DNA from: an uncultured Pseudomonadota bacterium
GTDB taxonomy: Bacteria > Pseudomonadota > Gammaproteobacteria > Xanthomonadales > Ahniellaceae
Length of the DNA stretch: 10,338 bases
Direction of reading: 5' to 3'
NCBI GenBank assembly: GCA_937996755.1
Contig: CALKUS010000113.1
Coordinates: 1-10,338 of the forward strand
The notes under the pieces are model-generated. The model was not told where the DNA came from, searched no databases, and was given only the letters and a program-made list of their open reading frames with translations. The translations under genes and the position numbers were made by a program. Positions 1-8,571 of this stretch are shown in pieces. Each line of letters opens with the position of its first letter. Position 1 is the stretch's first letter.

Positions 1-2117
<2,117 letters not shown>

Positions 2118-2124
2118 TGCATCC

Positions 2125-2150
2125 GCGCCGCGCGTGAGCACGCGCGGCGC
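2125..2150 (+). promoter_or_regulatory. GC-rich hairpin over the start codon of the Nudix-ThiE gene
   Basis: Positions 2125-2136 and 2139-2150 are perfect reverse complements: 12 potential pairs, 11 if a four-base GAGC loop is left open. All are G-C except one T-A pair. The GTG start codon (2134-2136) is inside the stem, and the left arm begins 8 nt after the secA stop. No T-run follows, so a classical intrinsic terminator is unlikely. A terminating SecA ribosome would cover or melt the left arm, so the structure fits translational coupling of the downstream gene to secA. The pairing is read directly from the sequence; the function is inference. Confidence 0.5.
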
Positions 2151-3075
2151 CCCGCTCGAAGTCGTGGCGGCGGTCCTGCGCGATGCGCAGGGCCGCGTGC
2201 TGCTCGCGCGCCGCGCTGCCGGTCGCGAGCATGCCGGTCTCTGGGAATTCCCGGGCGGCAAGCGCGAAGCGGGCGAAGCGCCCGCGGCGGCGCTCGCGCG
2301 CGAGTTGCGCGAGGAGCTCGGCATCGACGCGACCGGCGCGACGCCGCTGTGGCGCGTGCCGTGGCCCGGCGCGACGCGCCACCTCGTGCTCGACGCGTAC
2401 GAAGTGGGGTTCCGCGGCGAGCCGGTCGCGCACGAGCACGACGCGCTTGCGTGGGTCGCGATCCACGACCTGCACCGGCATGCCATGCCGCCCGCGGACC
2501 GACCGATCGTCGCGGCGCTGCGCCTGCCGCGCACCTGCGCGGTCACGCCCGACGAAACCGATCCGGCACGCATCGAACGGGCCCTCGCCGCCGCACTCGC
2601 GGCAGGCGCGCGCCTCGTGCAGCTGCGCGCGCCGCGCGTACCGCCGTCGGCGTTGCCCGGCCTGGCACGGCGTGCTGCCGCGCTCGCGCGTGCATCCGGC
2701 GCCATGCTGGTCCTGCACGGCGACGCCTCGCTCGCCGCCGAGCTCGCGCTGGATGGCGTGCACCTGCCCGCATCGTACTGGCGCGAAGGCGGCCGGCCCG
2801 CGTTGCCGCCAGGCATGCTGGTCGGCGCTTCCTGCCACGACGCAGGCGAGCTCGCGCGGGCGCGCGACGCCGGTGCGGACTACGTCCTGCTCGGCGCCGT
2901 GCGTGCGACGGCGACGCATCCCGATCGCGAGCCGCTCGGCTGGGAGCGATTCGCCGGCCTCGCACGGTCGAGCGCGCTGCCGGTATTCGCGATCGGCGGG
3001 CTCGCGCCGGCCGACCTCGCTCGCGCGCAGGCGGCAGGCGCCTTCGGCGTGGCCGGGATCCGCGCGTTCGGCTGA
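2134..3075 (+). CDS. mutT: Nudix hydrolase (MutT-type) fused to a ThiE-like domain
   Basis: Protein of 313 residues. Residues 8-130 are a Nudix domain with a complete Nudix box (G42-x5-E48-x7-REL-R-EEL-G-I64) preceded by LWEFPGG, as in MutT enzymes that hydrolyse 8-oxo-dGTP to the monophosphate. Residues about 145-313 have the fold signature of thiamine-phosphate synthase (QLR 163-165, GVHLP 208-212, GASCH 231-235, DYVLLGAV 249-256, AIGGL 286-290). The usual ThiE substrate-binding residues are altered: no Lys closely follows QLR, HGD stands where NDR is expected, and THP stands where TK is expected. The domain is therefore probably not a working thiamine-phosphate synthase. MutT/ThiE fusions of this length are known in gamma- and betaproteobacteria. 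I chose GTG 2134; no ATG is available in frame after the secA stop, and GTG 2164 would cut the first beta strand. No Shine-Dalgarno is visible, which fits coupling to secA. Its stop abuts the coaE stop. Confidence 0.95.
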   Translation: MSTRGAPLEVVAAVLRDAQGRVLLARRAAGREHAGLWEFPGGKREAGEAPAAALARELREELGIDATGATPLWRVPWPGATRHLVLDAYEVGFRGEPVAHEHDALAWVAIHDLHRHAMPPADRPIVAALRLPRTCAVTPDETDPARIERALAAALAAGARLVQLRAPRVPPSALPGLARRAAALARASGAMLVLHGDASLAAELALDGVHLPASYWREGGRPALPPGMLVGASCHDAGELARARDAGADYVLLGAVRATATHPDREPLGWERFAGLARSSALPVFAIGGLAPADLARAQAAGAFGVAGIRAFG

Positions 3076-3693
3076 TCAGCGCCGCGCCGCGAGCGCGAGC
3101 AGCTTCGCGTGCAGTGCGTCGGTGCGTTCGCGCAGCTCCGCCAGCGTGCCGTCGTTCACCAGCACCTCGTCGGCGATGGCGAGGCGGGTGGCGCGCGAAA
3201 CCTGCGCCGCGACCATGTCGCGCGCCAATCGGGCATCGATGCCGTCGCGCGCGACGAGTCGCCGGACCTGCTCGTCGGGCGGCACGTCGACCACGACGAC
3301 GCGATCGACCCAGTCGTACGCGCCGCCGCTCTCGACCAGCAGCGGAATCGCGAGCACGCAGTAGGCGCCCGGCGCCTTCGCGGCGAGCTCGCGCATGCGC
3401 GTGCGGATGCGCGGATGGAGGATCGCCTCCAGCCGGATTCGCTCGGCCGGGTCGGCGAACACGTGGCGGCGCATGCGTGCGCGGTCGAGCGCGCCGTCCG
3501 CCGCGATCATCGCGTCGCCGAACGCGGCGCGGATCTCGGCGAGCGCGGGCTGGCCGGGCGCGACCACTTCGCGAGCGACGACGTCGGCATCGACGAGCGT
3601 TGCGCCGAGCTCGGCCAGGCGCGCGCAGACGGCCGACTTGCCCGAGGCGATGCCGCCGGTCACGGCGACCGCGTACGGCCGCTGTGCCGCCAT
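3076..3693 (-). CDS. coaE: Dephospho-CoA kinase
   Basis: Cytoplasmic enzyme for the last step of coenzyme A synthesis: ATP-dependent phosphorylation of the ribose 3'-hydroxyl of dephospho-CoA. Its 205 residues are the usual length. The P-loop GGIASGKS is at 13-20. LVDAD follows at 33-37, with D35 and D37 in the place of the conserved substrate and catalytic aspartates. The family stretches LEAILHP (88-94), IPLLVES (116-122) and VNDGTL (179-184) are all present. ATG 3693 begins one base after the pilD stop, and no good Shine-Dalgarno is visible, so translation is probably coupled to pilD. coaE is commonly the last gene of pilBCD operons in proteobacteria, so the context supports the call. Its TGA (3078-3076) touches the TGA of the convergent Nudix gene, leaving no room for a terminator between them. 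Nothing is missing. Confidence 0.98.
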   Translation of the reverse strand: MAAQRPYAVAVTGGIASGKSAVCARLAELGATLVDADVVAREVVAPGQPALAEIRAAFGDAMIAADGALDRARMRRHVFADPAERIRLEAILHPRIRTRMRELAAKAPGAYCVLAIPLLVESGGAYDWVDRVVVVDVPPDEQVRRLVARDGIDARLARDMVAAQVSRATRLAIADEVLVNDGTLAELRERTDALHAKLLALAARR

Positions 3694-3694
3694 C

Positions 3695-4561
3695 TCAGAG
3701 ACCCGCGTGGCGGGCGTAGGCGTCGAGCAGCGCGGGGCCCCAGAGGATCTGCACCCATCCTGCTGCGGCCAGGTAGGGCCCGAACGGAATCGGCGTCGCG
3801 CGATCGCGGCCGCGCGCGGCGAGCCAGATGCTGCCGGTGATCGCGCCGATCACCGACGACAGCAGCAGGATCGGCACGATGCCCTTCCAGCCGACGAAGG
3901 CGCCCAGCGCACCGAGCAGCTTGAAGTCGCCGTAGCCCATGCCTTCCTTGCCCGTGAGCAGCTTGAACGCCCAGTAGACGGACCAGAGCACCAGGTAGCC
4001 GGCGGCGGCGCCGAAGATCGCGGCGCGCGCGTCGACCAGCACGGCGGCCGTCGCGGCGAGCAGCCCGAGCCAGAGCAACGGCAGCGTGATCTGGTCGGGC
4101 AGAAGCTGCGTGCGCAGGTCGATGCCGCACAACGCGATCAGCATCCAGGTCGCGACGAGCACGACGGCACCCGCCGCGCTCGGGCCGAAATGCCACGCGA
4201 CGGTCGCGGAAGCCAGCCCCGTCGCGAGCTCGACGGCCGGGTACTGCCACGAGATCGGCGTGCGGCACGAGCGGCAGCGGCCGCGCAGCAGCGCGAAGCT
4301 CACGAGCGGGATGTTCTCCCACCACGACAGCGCGCGGCCGCATTTCGGGCAGTGCGAGCCCTTGAACACGAGGTCGGGTGGCGCCGTCTCGCCGGCCGGC
4401 GTGTCGAGCTCCAGCACCTCGCGCGACTGCGTGCGCCACTCGTGCGCGAGGCGCGCGGGCAGGCGCAGGATCACCACGTTGAGGAAGCTGCCGACGAGCA
4501 GCCCGAGCACGCCGACCACGGCCGCGAGCGCGGCCGGTTCGGACATCAACCAGTCGAGCAC
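3695..4561 (-). CDS. pilD: Type IV prepilin peptidase / N-methyltransferase PilD
   Basis: Bifunctional inner-membrane enzyme that cleaves the leader of type IV prepilins and pseudopilins and methylates the new N-terminal residue. It has 288 residues from GTG 4561. After a short hydrophobic start comes the GSFLNVVILRLP signature (24-35). The cytoplasmic loop carries the zinc tetracysteine motif C71-x2-C74...C96-x2-C99 of the bifunctional form. The two catalytic aspartates are D148 (in GIDLRTQLLPD) and D212 (in the GYGD motif), close to the positions I recall for the Pseudomonas enzyme. About seven to eight hydrophobic segments fill the rest, and IPFGPYLAAAG (258-268) is near the C-terminus. 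GTG 4561 lies 4 nt after the pilC stop; ATG 4546 (283 residues) is a real alternative, and neither has a strong Shine-Dalgarno. It is followed after one base by coaE. It may also process type II secretion pseudopilins, since one peptidase often serves both systems. Confidence 0.98.
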   Translation of the reverse strand: MLDWLMSEPAALAAVVGVLGLLVGSFLNVVILRLPARLAHEWRTQSREVLELDTPAGETAPPDLVFKGSHCPKCGRALSWWENIPLVSFALLRGRCRSCRTPISWQYPAVELATGLASATVAWHFGPSAAGAVVLVATWMLIALCGIDLRTQLLPDQITLPLLWLGLLAATAAVLVDARAAIFGAAAGYLVLWSVYWAFKLLTGKEGMGYGDFKLLGALGAFVGWKGIVPILLLSSVIGAITGSIWLAARGRDRATPIPFGPYLAAAGWVQILWGPALLDAYARHAGL

Positions 4562-4565
4562 GTCG

Positions 4566-5822
4566 TCAGATCGCGGCCGCGAGCTTGAAGATCGGCAGGT
4601 ACATGCCGATGACCATGCCGCCGACGATCACGCCGATGATGATCATGATGAACGGCTCGAGCAGCGAGGCCAGCGCGTCGACCGCGTTGTTGACCTCTTC
4701 CTCGTAGAAACCGGCCACCTTGAACAGCATGGTGTCGAGCGCGCCGGCCTCTTCGCCGATCGCCGTCATCTGCACCACCATGTTCGGGAAGAGGTCGACC
4801 TGGCGCATGGCCATGTTCAGCTGGTAACCGACCGACACGTCGTCGCGGATGCGGCGCACGGCAGCGCCGTACACGACGCTGCCCGTCGCGCCGGCGACGG
4901 TGTCCAGCGCTTCGACCAACGGCACGCCGGCCTTGAACGTCACCGCGAGCGTGCGCGCGAACCGCGCGATCGCCGAGTTGTGCAGGATCTGGCCGATGAT
5001 CGGCACCTTGAGCGAGATGCGCTCCAGCGTGTGCGCCAGCTTCTCCGAGCGCTTGAGCGCGAAGATCAGGCCGAAAACGGCAGCGAGCGCGATGCCGAGC
5101 ACGAGCCACCAGTACGAAATCATGAATTCCGAGGCGGCCACGATCATCTGCGTGAACGCGGGCAGGTCGGCGCCGAACTGCTTGAAGATGGCCTTGAACT
5201 GGGGCACCACGAAGATCAGCAGCACCGCCGACACCAGGATCGCGACCGCGATCACCGTCGCCGGGTAGAACAGCGCCTTCTTGATCTTGCCCTTCAGGCT
5301 CTCGATGTTTTCCTTGTAGGTCGCGATCGTGTCGAGCACGGTGTCGAGCACGCCCGCGCTCTCGCCCGCGCGCACGAGGTTGCGATAGAGCTCGTCGAAC
5401 TGCACCGGGTGCTTGCCGAGCGACTCGCTGAGCGTGGAGCCGGACTCGATGTCCTGCTTGATCGTGTTCAGCAGGTCCTTCATGCGGACGTTCTTCTGTC
5501 CGCCGCCGATGATCTCGAACGACTGCACCATCGGGACGCCCGACTGCATCATCGTCGCGAGCTGGCGGCTGAAGATCGCGATCTCGCGCGCGGTGATGCG
5601 CTTGCCCGCGCTGCCGAACAGCGGCTTGGCCTTCGGCGCGACGCGCGTGGGCGTGATGCCCTGCTTGCGCAGGTCCGCCTTGACGAGGTTCGCGTTCTTG
5701 CCGAGCGTCTCGCCCTTCAGCGTGATGCCGCGCTTGTCCTTGCCGGTCCAGGTGAAGGGCTGCATCTGGTTGACCGTGCTGCGGCCGGTCGGGGCCGTGC
5801 GTGCTGCGGTAGCGGTCGCCAT
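4566..5822 (-). CDS. pilC: Type IV pilus inner-membrane platform protein PilC
   Basis: Polytopic protein of the GspF/PilC family that sits in the inner membrane and couples the PilB (extension) and PilT (retraction) ATPases to pilin addition and removal. It has 418 residues, close to the usual length. Two copies of the T2SSF domain are visible (about 82-205 and 285-408), each with the duplicated motif GESAGVLD (153-160) or GEEAGALD (356-363). Hydrophobic segments lie near 187-207, 235-257 and 388-412. The N-terminal FTWTGKDKRGITLKGE stretch (23-38) is typical of PilC. ATG 5822 is 3 nt after the pilB stop and has a good ribosome binding site 7 nt upstream, which settles the start. It is in an operon with pilB before and pilD after. 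No damage is seen. Confidence 0.98.
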   Translation of the reverse strand: MATATAARTAPTGRSTVNQMQPFTWTGKDKRGITLKGETLGKNANLVKADLRKQGITPTRVAPKAKPLFGSAGKRITAREIAIFSRQLATMMQSGVPMVQSFEIIGGGQKNVRMKDLLNTIKQDIESGSTLSESLGKHPVQFDELYRNLVRAGESAGVLDTVLDTIATYKENIESLKGKIKKALFYPATVIAVAILVSAVLLIFVVPQFKAIFKQFGADLPAFTQMIVAASEFMISYWWLVLGIALAAVFGLIFALKRSEKLAHTLERISLKVPIIGQILHNSAIARFARTLAVTFKAGVPLVEALDTVAGATGSVVYGAAVRRIRDDVSVGYQLNMAMRQVDLFPNMVVQMTAIGEEAGALDTMLFKVAGFYEEEVNNAVDALASLLEPFIMIIIGVIVGGMVIGMYLPIFKLAAAI

Positions 5823-5825
5823 GGC

Positions 5826-7553
5826 TTAGTCCTTCGTCACTCGATTGATTTCGGCGAGGCTGGTGAAGCCATCCCGACACTTCTTCAGCGCGGACTGCCG
5901 GAGGTCGGCGACGCCGCTCTTGCGGGCGGCCTCCGCGATCTGCATCGCGTTGCCGCCGGACAGGATGATCCTGGAAATATCGTCCGTCATCGGCATGACC
6001 TGGTAGATGCCCACCCGGCCTTTATAGCCGTCGTTGCAGCCGGAACAACCGACCGCGTCATAAATCTGCATCGTGTCGACTTCGCTTTCCTTGAAGCCTT
6101 CGGCCAGCAGCGCTTCGCGCGGCAGCTTCAGCGGCTTCTTGCAGTCGTGCAGGCGCCGGGCGAGGCGCTGCGCGATCACCAGCGTCACGGACGACGTGAT
6201 GTTGTAGGGCGCGATGCCCATGTTCATGAGGCGCGCGACGGTCTGCGGCGCGTCGTTCGTGTGCAGCGTCGACAGCACCATGTGGCCGGTCTGCGCGGCC
6301 TTGATCGCGATCTCGGCGGTCTCGAGGTCGCGGATCTCGCCGACCATGATGATGTCGGGGTCCTGGCGCAGGAACGAGCGCAGCGCGGCCGCGAACGTCA
6401 TGCCGCGCTTCACGCTCTGCTGCACCTGGTTGATGCCGGGCACGCGGATCTCGACCGGGTCTTCGACCGTCGAGATGTTCACGCCGTCCGTGTTGAGTAT
6501 GTTCAGCGCCGTGTAGAGGGACACGGTCTTGCCGGAGCCGGTCGGGCCGGTCACGAGCACCATGCCGTAGGGCTTGGCGATCGCGCCGAGGAACAGGGCC
6601 TTCTGGTCCTCCTCGTAGCCGAGCTTGTCGATGCCCATCTTCGCGGCGGAGGCGTCGAGGATACGCAGCACGATCTTCTCGCCGAACAGCGTCGGGCACG
6701 TGCTCATGCGGAAGTCGATCGACTTCGTCTTGGAGATGTTCAGCTTGATGCGGCCGTCCTGCGGCACCCGACGCTCGGCGATGTCGAGACCCGCCATCAC
6801 CTTGAGGCGCGACGCGATGCGCGGCGTGAGCTTGACCGGCGGCGAAGCGATCGGGCGCAGGATCCCGTCCATGCGGAAGCGCACGCGGAACACCGTTTCG
6901 TAGGGCTCGAAGTGGATGTCGGATGCGCCGCGCTTGATCGCGTCCAGCAGCACCTTGTTCACGAACTTGACGATCGGCGTGTCGTCGGCGCCGCCGCTCG
7001 TGTCGACGCCTTCGTCCTTGTCGTCCTCGATGCCCGACTCGAGGTCGAGGTTGTCGAGGCCCTCGTCGTCGCCGCCCGGCGCGGCCAGCGAGTCGGCGCC
7101 GGCGAGCGCCTGGTCGATCACGCGCTCGAGCTGGTCCTCGGGAACGATGACCGGATCGACCGACAGGTTGGTGTGGAACTTGATCTCGTCGAGCGCGCGC
7201 AGGTTCGTCGGGTCGGAAATGCCCACGAACAGCCGGTTGCCGCGCTTGAACAGCGGCAACGCCTTGTGTTGCTGGATCAGTTTTTCCTCGACCAGCTTCA
7301 GCGGGGCGCTGCGCAGGTCCAGCGCGCGCACGTCGAGCAGCGGGATGCCGAACTCCAGCGAAGCCGCCACCGCGACCTGCGCCGAGGGCGCCAGGCCGTT
7401 CTGGACGAGGTACGAGACGAGAGGGATCTTCTGCCGCGTGGCGGCGTCGGCCGCCTTGCGCGCGTCTTCCTCGCTGAGCGCCCCTTCGACGACCAGGCGA
7501 CGCGCGATGCCCGTCAGTCCGGCCAGCGCCGCCGCATTCATCTGCATCGCCAT
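5826..7553 (-). CDS. pilB: Type IV pilus extension ATPase PilB
   Basis: Hexameric cytoplasmic ATPase of the GspE/PilB family that powers pilus extension. It has 575 residues from ATG 7553. The N-terminal MshEN/GspE-N type region (about 10-147) is of the class that binds cyclic di-GMP in some relatives. A very acidic linker (161-191) follows. The second domain has GASDIHFEP (209-217). The ATPase core has Walker A GPTGSGKT (336-343), an Asp box (TVEDP, 362-366), Walker B DPDIIMVGEIRD (398-409, with E406) and a His box (TGHMVLSTLHTND, 422-434). Near the C-terminus C471, C503 and C506 mark the metal-binding segment before GYKGRVGIYQVMPM, but the first CxxC pair appears reduced. In-frame GTG 7559, ATG 7547 and ATG 7541 are alternatives; I prefer ATG 7553 because GGGGTG lies 3 nt upstream and overlaps the GTG. 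It is the first gene of pilBCD-coaE. No pilA is adjacent. Confidence 0.98.
   Translation of the reverse strand: MAMQMNAAALAGLTGIARRLVVEGALSEEDARKAADAATRQKIPLVSYLVQNGLAPSAQVAVAASLEFGIPLLDVRALDLRSAPLKLVEEKLIQQHKALPLFKRGNRLFVGISDPTNLRALDEIKFHTNLSVDPVIVPEDQLERVIDQALAGADSLAAPGGDDEGLDNLDLESGIEDDKDEGVDTSGGADDTPIVKFVNKVLLDAIKRGASDIHFEPYETVFRVRFRMDGILRPIASPPVKLTPRIASRLKVMAGLDIAERRVPQDGRIKLNISKTKSIDFRMSTCPTLFGEKIVLRILDASAAKMGIDKLGYEEDQKALFLGAIAKPYGMVLVTGPTGSGKTVSLYTALNILNTDGVNISTVEDPVEIRVPGINQVQQSVKRGMTFAAALRSFLRQDPDIIMVGEIRDLETAEIAIKAAQTGHMVLSTLHTNDAPQTVARLMNMGIAPYNITSSVTLVIAQRLARRLHDCKKPLKLPREALLAEGFKESEVDTMQIYDAVGCSGCNDGYKGRVGIYQVMPMTDDISRIILSGGNAMQIAEAARKSGVADLRQSALKKCRDGFTSLAEINRVTKD
5830..5834 (-). 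promoter_or_regulatory. Ribosome binding site of pilC inside the pilB 3' end
   Basis: On the minus strand, AAGGA lies 7 nt before the pilC ATG (5822) and overlaps the last codons of pilB. It is the clearest Shine-Dalgarno at any start in this operon, supports the chosen pilC start, and suggests that pilC is translated both by coupling and by its own initiation. Confidence 0.6.
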
Positions 7554-7683
7554 GGCCACCCCGATCGACGCAACATCTCTACGCTGAAATGTACCGCAAA
7601 CAGAGGGTTGAAAGAACTAGCTGCCAGAGACTCGCAACAGTTACAGTAGCCCGTCCCGCAGCCGGCAGCCTGATCGTCTCGTG
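7554..7683. promoter_or_regulatory. Divergent control region between pilB and the glycosyltransferase operon
   Basis: This is the only substantial non-coding stretch in the window, about 120-130 nt. By hand count 7571-7650 has 38 G or C in 80, far below the surrounding genes, as expected for promoters. Candidates are weak. For pilB, on the minus strand, a TACATT -10-like hexamer (7593-7588) has TTCTTT (7616-7611) 17 nt upstream, a poor -35. On the plus strand, TTGAAA (7608-7613) resembles a -35 and TACAGT (7642-7647) resembles a -10, but their spacing does not fit one promoter. I see no convincing operator. Both operons must be controlled from here unless promoters lie inside genes. Confidence 0.45.
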
Positions 7684-8571
7684 ATGGATGGGAGCGGAGT
7701 GAGCGTGGTGCTGCCGGCCAAGAACGAGGCCGCGGCACTCGAAGGACTGCTCCCGCGCATCCGGGCGGTGCTGCCGCGCGCCGAGGTGCTGGTGGTGGAC
7801 GACGGTTCCAGCGACGCCACCGCGGCGGTCGCGGTGGCCGCCGGCGCCCGGGTGGTCTCCCACCCGGAAAGCCTGGGCAACGGTGCCGCCGTGAAGTCGG
7901 GCGCGCGCGCCGCAACCGGCGAGGTCATCGTCTTCATGGACGCCGACGGCCAGCATCCGCCGGAAGCCATCCCCGTCCTGCTGGAGCAGCTCGAGCGCGG
8001 CTACGACCTCGTGGTCGGGGCGCGCGACCGCGCCGGCCAGGCCAGCCTGGGCCGGCACCTGGCGAACGGCTTCTACAACCGCTTCGCGAGCTGGATGTCG
8101 GGCACGCGCATCCACGACCTCACCTCCGGCCTGCGCGCCGTGCGCGCGGCCAGGTTCCGCCAGGTACTGGGCATCCTGCCGAACCGGTTCTCGTACCCGA
8201 CCACGAGCACGATGGCGTTCCTGAAGCTCGGCTACGCCGTGCGCTGGTGCCCGGTGGCCGTGGGCCGGCGCGAGGGTCGCAGCCACATCGCGCCGATCCG
8301 CGACGGCGCGCGGTTCGTGCTGATCATCTTCAAGATCGCCACGCTGTTCTCGCCGCTCAAGGTGTTCCTGCCCGCCGCGTTCGCTTGCTGGACGCTGGGG
8401 CTCGCGAACTACGGCTACACGTACTGGGCCTTCGGTCGCTTCACCAACATGAGCGCGCTGCTGCTCAGCAGCGGCGTGCTCGTCTTCCTCATGGGGCTGC
8501 TGGCGGAGCAGGTCTGCATGCTGACCTACGCGCAGCTCGGCCGCGACGCGGATCCGCCGCCGCCGCGATGA
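7684..8571 (+). CDS. GT2 family glycosyltransferase, polyprenyl-phosphate sugar synthase-like
   Basis: Probable transfer of a sugar from a nucleotide donor to a polyprenyl phosphate at the cytoplasmic face of the inner membrane, as in DPM1- and GtrB-like enzymes; donor and acceptor cannot be read from sequence. It has 295 residues from ATG 7684. The GT-A domain opens with SVVLPAKNEA. VVDDGSSD (38-45) and the metal-binding MDADGQHPPE (85-94, DXD at D86 and D88) follow, then SGLRAVR (148-154) and RREGRSH (195-201). The C-terminus has two hydrophobic segments (about 227-250 and 258-280), typical of membrane-anchored polyprenol-phosphate transferases. GTG 7681 and GTG 7699 are alternative starts. 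The latter has GGAG 4 nt upstream and would begin right at SVVLPAKNE, so it is a serious rival. It overlaps the next gene by ATGA. It is the first gene of a divergent operon opposite pilB. Confidence 0.93.
   Translation: MDGSGVSVVLPAKNEAAALEGLLPRIRAVLPRAEVLVVDDGSSDATAAVAVAAGARVVSHPESLGNGAAVKSGARAATGEVIVFMDADGQHPPEAIPVLLEQLERGYDLVVGARDRAGQASLGRHLANGFYNRFASWMSGTRIHDLTSGLRAVRAARFRQVLGILPNRFSYPTTSTMAFLKLGYAVRWCPVAVGRREGRSHIAPIRDGARFVLIIFKIATLFSPLKVFLPAAFACWTLGLANYGYTYWAFGRFTNMSALLLSSGVLVFLMGLLAEQVCMLTYAQLGRDADPPPPR

Noticed and set aside
3071..3080. Palindrome GCTGATCAGC as a bidirectional terminator
   Set aside because: It has no loop, can form at most a very short stem, and no T-run follows on either strand.
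4571..4582. 12-bp palindrome TCGCGGCCGCGA just before the pilC stop
   Set aside because: It encodes ordinary Ala codons at the PilC C-terminus and would form only a 4-bp stem; such GC palindromes are common in this DNA.
7611..7626. Possible sigma-54 promoter for pilB: TGGCAG on the minus strand
   Set aside because: The -24 element fits, but the -12 position has TT where GC is required, so the site is not supported.
4086..7649. A 1187-codon open frame on the plus strand, antisense to pilD, pilC and pilB
   Set aside because: Its composition (Arg, His, Asp, Val and Ala runs, no recognisable domain) is that of the complement of high-GC3 coding sequence. Three well-conserved genes fully explain the opposite strand.
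8247..8567. Upstream extension of the GT4 frame into the GT2 gene
   Set aside because: The extension translates to low-complexity Arg/Ala sequence and overlaps conserved GT2 coding sequence; the ATGA-overlap start at 8568 is far more credible.
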